From positions 1 through 64,000 of the forward strand of contig NZ_JACRSX010000010.1 in the NCBI RefSeq assembly GCF_014384985.1: a DNA stretch of 64,000 bases, read 5' to 3'. The translations under genes were made by a program, and so were the position numbers. Shown piece by piece: positions 58,613-64,000 of the stretch. Position 1 is the stretch's first letter. Every line of letters begins with the position of its first letter. Below the pieces are notes generated by a model. It made no database searches. It saw nothing but the letters and a program-made list of their open reading frames with translations, and was not told where the DNA came from. This DNA is from Jutongia huaianensis (GTDB lineage: Bacteria; Bacillota; Clostridia; Lachnospirales; Lachnospiraceae).

Positions 58613-60454
58613 ATGATCATAGGAAACCAGACAAAGTTATATTATAAAAAGAAATCATGGCTGACGCCAAAGCATCCGCTATATTTCGAGGAAGAGGAGT
58701 TCAAGATCTATTATGCGTCTGCGGTTATGATCCATGCTGAGAAAAATCAGTCTATGCCGCCGGAGCAAAATTATGAGTTGGAACGTTTGCTGCATCATGG
58801 TCTGGATCTGAATGCAGGACAGATGGCCCGGGTGCTGAAAAAGGCAGCGGATCCCGGTGAAGTTCTGGATTATCTGTATAGTCATACAGACCTGGGAATG
58901 AAACGTTATCTGCTGATGCTGGATCTTTATAATATATCTTCGGAGGAGGAGCTTAGCAGACAGGAGACAGATAATTTGTGGTTGTTTGCTCATATGCTGG
59001 AGATTCCGGAGAAATATATGAGGTTGTTTGAGCATTTTATCCGTGGAGCCCGGAAGGAGAATGAGGGAGAATGCCGCAGGATATTTGCTATGATGACAGA
59101 GTGCAAAATAGAATTGTCCCTGATGGAGTTAAAATATTATCTTATGACCCTGTATGATGTTTTTGAATGTACTCAGGACATGCTGGAAAAGGATAAACGG
59201 ATACGTCTGGTGGATCGCTGTGTCATTCGGGAGGATCTTGTCTTACGGGATGGTATGGAGCTGAGAATGGATCATGCGGTTGTCAGAATTTATGGAAATA
59301 TTACTATTGATGGTGGAACATTTGTTGCGGAACACAGCCGGATCATTCGTAAAAGCGGTTCTCACAGGGCATGTCTGAATATTCGGCGGGCAGGAAAAGT
59401 CCGGATGGAACAATGTGACATTGATTGTAGAAATTACGGTATGTTGTTACGGGCGCAGGACGGAGCAGCGTTAATTCGCGACTGTGAGATTCATCATACC
59501 ACCAGAGGGGCTGCTGTACGTTTCTGGGGCACTGCATTGCAGATAGAAGGAACCCTGTTTCATCACTGCTATTCCAACGAGGAGGGTGGAGCTGTACTGA
59601 TCCGTGAGGGATCAGCGCGTATCGTACAATGTCGTTTCTGGCATTGCGAGGCGGTTCGTGGAGGTGCTGTGTATGGAAGAAATTTCATGGAGATCCGGGA
59701 CTGCTTTTTTAAGAAATGTTATGCTTCGGAATATGGAGCAGCTGTATTTTGTATAGGAATGATACAAAATAAGATTTCAGGTCTGCATTACACAGAATGT
59801 TTTCCTGAGCGGACAGAACTGATCCAGTATATTGTAGAGCCGAGAGGTATTGAAATTTCGGAGAGGGTGGAGATTGGTGTGAATACAATTCTGGATTGTG
59901 AATTGGATATCACATCGCAGGGTAGTTTGTGGCTTCACGATGCCGTTGTATATTTAAGATATCCTATTCGGTGCAGAGGTTCTTTGGAAATGGACAGGGT
60001 ATGTCTTCTGGCTGATAACATGCAGCATCAGGATATGATTGTGCTGGAGCATGCCAGAGGATGCCGGATCACGAAAAGCCGTCTGGACGGAATGGGGCAG
60101 AAAAGCGGGATTTTTTCGGCAGCCACCAAGCTTGAGGCTGAAAAGACAGTATTTTGTAATATGAAAGGCGGGAGAGCTGTTTTTAATGCGTATCAGCCAC
60201 AAATCACATCCTGTATCTTTAATTATTGTCAGAATGGCGGGATTCATTGCCAGGGAGGCACGATCCAACACTGTCTGTTTGTGAATTGCAGAGGCAAAAG
60301 TGGAGCCGGTGTGACAATGGTTGGCAAGAAAGGTTTGATACGGCAGAGTCAGTTTGTGCGCTGTATTTCTGATATCAGTGGCGGTGCTGTAGACAGGGCA
60401 GTTGGAAATCAAATGACAGAATGTGAATTTACGGATTGTATATCCGGGGATTAG
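58613..60454 (+). CDS. Beta-helix protein with helical N-terminal domain (B)
   Basis: 613-residue larger paralogue of the preceding protein. The helical N-terminal domain is at about 30-195 (ELERLLHHGLDLNAGQMARVL, RYLLMLDLYNISSEEE, LFAHMLEIPEKYMRLFEHFI). Then comes a beta-helix of about 400 residues with cysteine-rich rungs (RIVQCRFWHCEAVRGGAVYG, EIRDCFFKKCYASEYGAAVF, TSCIFNYCQNGGIHCQGG, TECEFTDCISGD). Two helical stretches of rungs seem separated near 405-440. No export signal or active site is visible. GGGAGG lies before the ATG, 21 nt after the previous gene; the operon ends in a strong terminator. Confidence 0.65.
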   Translation: MIIGNQTKLYYKKKSWLTPKHPLYFEEEEFKIYYASAVMIHAEKNQSMPPEQNYELERLLHHGLDLNAGQMARVLKKAADPGEVLDYLYSHTDLGMKRYLLMLDLYNISSEEELSRQETDNLWLFAHMLEIPEKYMRLFEHFIRGARKENEGECRRIFAMMTECKIELSLMELKYYLMTLYDVFECTQDMLEKDKRIRLVDRCVIREDLVLRDGMELRMDHAVVRIYGNITIDGGTFVAEHSRIIRKSGSHRACLNIRRAGKVRMEQCDIDCRNYGMLLRAQDGAALIRDCEIHHTTRGAAVRFWGTALQIEGTLFHHCYSNEEGGAVLIREGSARIVQCRFWHCEAVRGGAVYGRNFMEIRDCFFKKCYASEYGAAVFCIGMIQNKISGLHYTECFPERTELIQYIVEPRGIEISERVEIGVNTILDCELDITSQGSLWLHDAVVYLRYPIRCRGSLEMDRVCLLADNMQHQDMIVLEHARGCRITKSRLDGMGQKSGIFSAATKLEAEKTVFCNMKGGRAVFNAYQPQITSCIFNYCQNGGIHCQGGTIQHCLFVNCRGKSGAGVTMVGKKGLIRQSQFVRCISDISGGAVDRAVGNQMTECEFTDCISGD

Positions 60455-60479
60455 TGGAAGAATAATTGCTAAAATGAAA

Positions 60480-60524
60480 GAAGCCTGCAATCTGTATCCG
60501 GTTGGACACAAAATTGCAGGCTTC
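60480..60524. terminator. Bidirectional terminator
   Basis: A 12-bp perfect stem, GAAGCCTGCAAT with ATTGCAGGCTTC, with TTTG and the reverse TTTC flanks. It lies between the beta-helix operon (+) and the corC-like gene (-). Confidence 0.85.
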
Positions 60525-60547
60525 TTTGTTATATGGTAAAGAAAATA

Positions 60548-61885
60548 TCAGTCGTTTGATGCATCATCGCAGGAGGTTTGATCTAAATCACACTCCTCCT
60601 CTTTATTGGTTTGAGGCAGCAGATGAAGCTTCACTTTATCAATACGATTCTTTTCTGCGGATAAAACGAGATATTCTGCATATTTATCAGAAACACGTTC
60701 TCCGGTTTTTGGAAAATGATCCAAAAGATTAATAATATGACCGGCGATGGAGTCGTAGTCCTCTGACTCTATATCAATACCAAGCTGTTCGTTGATATCG
60801 TCAAGCTTGGCAACACCCAGCAATATGTAGTTCTCGTCATCTAACCGGGTGATTTCGTCTTCCTCGTAACCATCATACTCATCACGGATCTCTCCTACGA
60901 TCTCCTCGATCAGATCCTCGATTGTCAGAAGACCGGCTGTTGCTCCATATTCATCCAGGACGATTGCCATAGGAATGGATTCCTTTTTCATTTCAAAAAA
61001 GAGTTCTGAGATTTTCTTATATTCATAAGTGAAATAAGGCTCTCTCATTACTTCGGATATCTTGAAATCTTCATGGGAACCCTCATAGAAGAAAATATCC
61101 TTTAAGTTGATAATGCCGAGAATGTTGTCGCGGCTTTCTTTATATACAGGCATTCGTGTGAATTTCTTTTTGCCGTAGCATTCCATTAATTCCTGATAGG
61201 TAAAATCAATGTTTGCAAACTCCACATCCATCTTCGGAACCATAACGTCTTTGGCAAGGGAATCTCCGAAATCCACTACATTTGTGATCATTTCCCGTTC
61301 CTCGCTCTCGATCACGCCTTCCTCGTGACTGACATTTACCATTGTCAGCAGTTCGTTTTCGGTGATCACCGGGCGGGGAGATACATCCACACGTAAAAGC
61401 TTTAAAAGACCAAACGAAATCTGGTTCATCAGAAATGAAACCGGACGAAGTATCTGTGTCAGCGCATAGACCGGCTTTGCATACAGCAAGGCGAGCTTTT
61501 CTGCGTTTACCGTGGCAAGTGACTTTGGTACGATCTCACCGAAGATCAGGATCAGGACAGTTAAAACACCGGTTGCTACGCCGGTAAATACACTGGCCGA
61601 TATAGGAAGACCATTTCTCTGTGCAATATGAATTGCGTAAGAAGTGGTGAGAGAAGATGCCGTCAGATTGACAATGTTGTTGCCGATCAGAATGCCGCTC
61701 AGAAGTTGTGTTGGCTTTTCAATCAGCTTTAAAACAGTTGAGGCATTTTTGACATGGTCCTCTGCCATAGATTGCATACGTACCTTGTTTACAGTTGTCA
61801 GACACGTTTCTGCTGATGAAAAAAAAGCAGAAAGAAGCAGTAAAATCAACAAAATGATAATCTGCGAGGCGTCACTCGAATCCAA
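60548..61885 (-). CDS. CorC/HlyC-type CNNM-CBS membrane protein
   Basis: 445-residue protein of the hemolysin-C/CorC family. The CNNM (DUF21) domain has about four transmembrane helices (IIILLILLLLSAFFSSAETCLT start; GNNIVNLTASSLTTSYAI; GVLTVLILIFGEIVPKSLAT). A paired CBS module follows (about 200-330: VMVPKMDVEFANID, IPMAIVLDEYGATAGLLTIEDLIEEIVGEI), then a CorC_HlyC C-terminal domain. Relatives affect Mg2+/Co2+ or Na+ transport; direct transport is still debated. TTG start at 61885, with GGAG 8 nt upstream. Confidence 0.92.
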   Translation of the reverse strand: MDSSDASQIIILLILLLLSAFFSSAETCLTTVNKVRMQSMAEDHVKNASTVLKLIEKPTQLLSGILIGNNIVNLTASSLTTSYAIHIAQRNGLPISASVFTGVATGVLTVLILIFGEIVPKSLATVNAEKLALLYAKPVYALTQILRPVSFLMNQISFGLLKLLRVDVSPRPVITENELLTMVNVSHEEGVIESEEREMITNVVDFGDSLAKDVMVPKMDVEFANIDFTYQELMECYGKKKFTRMPVYKESRDNILGIINLKDIFFYEGSHEDFKISEVMREPYFTYEYKKISELFFEMKKESIPMAIVLDEYGATAGLLTIEDLIEEIVGEIRDEYDGYEEDEITRLDDENYILLGVAKLDDINEQLGIDIESEDYDSIAGHIINLLDHFPKTGERVSDKYAEYLVLSAEKNRIDKVKLHLLPQTNKEEECDLDQTSCDDASND

Positions 61886-62118
61886 AAAATCAACTCCATT
61901 TCTTAATAATATAATTAGATAGTATCGCTCCTATTTTACCTAGCCGGAAGTCTCTTGTCAAGATGTTGTCATACGAAGAGGTATTTTCTGACAATTTTGG
62001 AAAAAAATCAAAAATATCAGAAAATACTTGAAAATAACAATGGATAGAGGTACAATTATTTCAGAAAGGCGATATACACCGGATGAAAACAAAAGGGTAT
62101 ATCGGTGGGGAGGTCGAT

Positions 62119-62706
62119 ATGAGAAAAAAATCCCATATTTCACTTGCATGGTATCTGATGAATAGTGAAGGAATGGATGCTTTAAAACTTCATAAAGGAT
62201 CTTTTTATATGGGCAGTGTATTGCCGGACTGCATGCCATCATTTCTGGTACGCAGACATACGATTGAGGATTCCTTTGAAGTATTAGAGAAGGAATTTCA
62301 GAAACTGGTATCACATTTTGATCCGAAAAAAGGGATTAACTGTTATTTTTGCAGACATTTAGGAATGATCACCCATTATGTTTCTGATTATTTCACATTT
62401 CCACACAATGCGAATTACCCGGGAAATTTAAAAGATCATTGTATCTATGAGGAGGAGCTGAAAAAGGAGCTTCGTGCCTATGTACACAGCCCGGAGGCGA
62501 TTCGAAAGCGTAAAAAGCTGGGAATGCAGACTCCAGATGATATTCTGACAATGATCCGCCAGATGCATAACCGGTATCTCCAGATGGAAAGTGTGGTCAT
62601 GCGTGATTGCCAATATATTATTGAATTGTGCCATCGGGTTGTAGATGCAATATTATGTCTCTTAGAGTCATTGTCGGCAGCAAAGATATCAGTTGCCTTG
62701 CAGTAA
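62119..62706 (+). CDS. Zinc-dependent phospholipase C family protein
   Basis: 195-residue helical protein of the zinc-dependent phospholipase C / P1-nuclease-like family. Metal-ligand candidates are in KKSHISLAWYLM (His), MGSVLPDCMPSF (Asp), CRHLGMITHYVSDYFTFPHN (H...H-x3-D). No signal peptide, unlike Clostridium alpha-toxin, so it is likely an intracellular housekeeping homologue with unknown substrate. GGGAGG lies before ATG 62119. Confidence 0.85.
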   Translation: MRKKSHISLAWYLMNSEGMDALKLHKGSFYMGSVLPDCMPSFLVRRHTIEDSFEVLEKEFQKLVSHFDPKKGINCYFCRHLGMITHYVSDYFTFPHNANYPGNLKDHCIYEEELKKELRAYVHSPEAIRKRKKLGMQTPDDILTMIRQMHNRYLQMESVVMRDCQYIIELCHRVVDAILCLLESLSAAKISVALQ

Positions 62707-62765
62707 TAAGTGATGTGGAGGGCAGTTTTGTTTTATGAGGACAAAGCTGTAATAGAAAATAATGA

Positions 62766-62812
62766 AACGGAGAGCGGCAGTATATATGATACTGTAGTCT
62801 CTCCGTTTTTTT
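62766..62812 (+). terminator. Terminator after the phospholipase-family gene
   Basis: AACGGAGAG pairs with CTCTCCGTT, with an inner CAGTAT...ATACTG stem, then a run of T. Confidence 0.8.
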
Positions 62813-62868
62813 GCATTTGTGGTTTGTCCGACTGACGATTTTGCATAAATATGGAAACAGTTTATATC

Positions 62869-62896
62869 TTGACAAAAGACAGAAAATGAGTAAAAT
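62869..62896 (+). promoter_or_regulatory. Promoter of the znuCB-like operon
   Basis: TTGACA (62869-62874), 16-nt spacer, TAAAAT (62891-62896). No Zur/AdcR-type operator (TAATNNNATTA-like) was recognised around it. Confidence 0.6.
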
Positions 62897-62946
62897 GAAA
62901 AGAGTTTTCAAATTTAATGGCTGGATTGTACCTATGGAGGAGAAAT

Positions 62947-63663
62947 ATGGATAATGATATAGAAAAAAAATGGCTGATCTCATGCCGGGATGCAGGGTTG
63001 GGATATGAGAATAAAGCGGTATTGGAGCATTTAAATATTGAGATTCTGGAAGGACAGTATATTTGTGTGATTGGGGAAAACGGATCGGGAAAAAGTACAC
63101 TGATCAAGTCCCTGCTTGGATTGTTAAAGCCGGTGAGTGGAACGGTACAGATCAACCGCCAGGTAGGAAAGGGGGCTGTGGGATATCTGCCGCAGCAGAC
63201 ACAGATACAGAGAAACTTTCCGGTGAGTGTGATGGAAGTAGTCCTGTCAGGATTTTTAAATGATATGCGTTTCCGCCCATTTTATAATAAAAAAGAAAAG
63301 CAGGAAGCGAAACGCCATTTGGAGCATCTGGGAATTGCAGATCTGGCGGCAGAATGCTACGGAGAGCTTTCCGGAGGACAGCAGCAGAGAGTATTGTTAG
63401 CAAGGGCACTCTGTGCAGCAGATAAAATACTGGTATTGGATGAACCGGTTACCGGCCTGGATCCCGTGGCGGCCAATACCCTGTATGAGAGCATGGAACT
63501 GCTGCATCAGGAGGGGATGGCAATTGTTATGGTAACGCATGACATGGGAAACGCATTGAAATACGCAGATAAGATCCTTCATATCAGTGATGAGGGATAT
63601 TTCTTTGGAACAGTGGAGGAGTATAAAAAGTCAGAACTGGCGCAGATATTTTTGCTGAAATAA
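62947..63663 (+). CDS. znuC: ABC transporter ATP-binding protein, metal type (ZnuC/AdcC-like)
   Basis: 238-residue ATPase of the Zn/Mn/Fe chelate family. Walker A GENGSGKSTLIKSL, Q-loop VGYLPQQTQIQRNFPVSVMEVVLSG (typical of ZnuC), signature LSGGQQQRVLLARAL, Walker B ILVLDEPVTGLDPVA and VTHDMGNALKYADKILHI are intact. ATG 62947 has GGAGG 7 nt upstream. The permease follows 36 nt on; a binding-protein gene is not within the window. Zinc is most likely, manganese possible. Confidence 0.88.
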   Translation: MDNDIEKKWLISCRDAGLGYENKAVLEHLNIEILEGQYICVIGENGSGKSTLIKSLLGLLKPVSGTVQINRQVGKGAVGYLPQQTQIQRNFPVSVMEVVLSGFLNDMRFRPFYNKKEKQEAKRHLEHLGIADLAAECYGELSGGQQQRVLLARALCAADKILVLDEPVTGLDPVAANTLYESMELLHQEGMAIVMVTHDMGNALKYADKILHISDEGYFFGTVEEYKKSELAQIFLLK

Positions 63664-63699
63664 TACGGCAGCACAACAGATGGAAATGGAGGATGATCA

Positions 63700-64000
63700 A
63701 TGATCGATCTGGTGATACAGATAATGTCGTACCCTTTTATGGTACGGGCATTTGTGGTGGGAATTTTAGTGTCTCTTTGTGCGGCACTTCTTGGAGTAAG
63801 CCTTGTTTTAAAGCAATATTCTATGATAGGAGATGGTCTGTCCCATGTATCATATGGTGCACTGTCCATTGCCCTTGCATGTGGAATTGCGCCCCTGAAG
63901 CTGTCAATTCCGGTGGTGATTGTTTCTGCCTTTTTTCTTCTTCGTATGACAGAAAATAATAAGATCAAGAGTGATGCGGCTATTGCAGCCCTTTCTGCAT
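63700..64000 (+). CDS. znuB: Metal ABC transporter permease (ZnuB-like), partial
   Basis: Starts at ATG 63700 with GGAGG 7 nt upstream and is open to the window end (about 100 codons). It reads MIDLVIQIMSYPFMVRAFVV and continues GILVSLCAALLGVSLVLKQY, then SMIGDGLSHVSYGALSIALA. This is the ABC-3 family opening, where the first helices end in the conserved GDGLSH motif. It pairs with the ATPase just upstream. Confidence 0.9.
   Translation, partial: MIDLVIQIMSYPFMVRAFVVGILVSLCAALLGVSLVLKQYSMIGDGLSHVSYGALSIALACGIAPLKLSIPVVIVSAFFLLRMTENNKIKSDAAIAALSA

Noticed and set aside
1..64000. CRISPR array, tRNA or rRNA genes, prophage structural genes
   Set aside because: No regularly spaced direct repeats, no cloverleaf-like sequence and no capsid, tail or terminase motifs were seen.

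Overview
The window looks like chromosome from a motile, gut-type Lachnospiraceae bacterium (Roseburia / Agathobacter / Lachnospira neighbourhood; inferred, no rRNA gene is present). The basis is the Lachnospiraceae-type flagellin, strong AGGAGG ribosome sites, frequent TTG/GTG starts, moderate GC with AT-rich gaps, a FliB flagellin methylase, a BceRS-BceAB module and clostridial families (C_GCAxxG_C_C, DUF3793, DUF3737, Rpn-family nuclease, YdjI-like SPFH protein). No tRNA, rRNA, CRISPR array or prophage structural genes were seen.

Region 1 (1-6.0 kb) is a flagellar phase-variation locus. A compact tyrosine recombinase lies between 25-bp inverted repeats (23/25 identical, 17-bp perfect core). 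Just inside the left repeat is a sigma-D-like promoter that points out of the segment; inversion would aim it at the adjacent csrA-flagellin operon. That operon is followed by a DUF4143 ATPase gene and then a second csrA-flagellin copy. In the second copy both genes carry one single-base frameshift, the csrA one in a G7 run. Both flagellin leaders have a CsrA-type GGA hairpin next to an ACAAGGA Shine-Dalgarno. A FliB-type methylase gene is at 55.3 kb.

Region 2 (6-16.6 kb) holds an Rpn-nuclease remnant, a small conserved protein, an SLC13/ArsB-type permease between imperfect direct repeats, NudC, an iron alcohol dehydrogenase, a RelA/SpoT-synthetase protein, a BMP-family lipoprotein paired with a chemoreceptor, a DUF11 protein with an in-frame amber codon at position 9, and a C_GCAxxG_C_C protein.

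Region 3 (16.6-32 kb) contains a BceRS-BceAB-type antimicrobial-peptide sensing and export module, a Y-family polymerase with a YolD-like partner, a cytidylate-kinase-like protein, endonuclease III, the sucrose operon (LacI regulator, PTS IIBCA, sucrose-6-phosphate hydrolase, fructokinase), a DUF3793 gene behind a DtxR/MntR-like operator, and a HAD phosphatase.

Region 4 (32-47 kb) carries an L,D-transpeptidase, an SPFH/zinc-ribbon protein, MetY, a membrane protein of unknown function, a MalY/PatB C-S lyase, a MATE exporter, DUF3737, a LacI-sensor/GGDEF/EAL protein, histidyl-tRNA synthetase and aspartate-semialdehyde dehydrogenase.

Region 5 (47-64 kb) is the pyrimidine cluster pyrC-pyrF-pyrK-pyrD-pyrE, interrupted by a polar amino-acid ABC transporter; then fliB, an uncharacterised three-gene operon (TadZ/MinD-like ATPase plus two cytoplasmic right-handed beta-helix proteins), a CorC/HlyC-type protein, a zinc-dependent phospholipase C family protein and the start of a znuCB-like metal transporter cut by the window end.

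The strongest candidates for undescribed biology are the invertible promoter/recombinase switch beside the duplicated csrA-flagellin modules and the TadZ-like/beta-helix operon.
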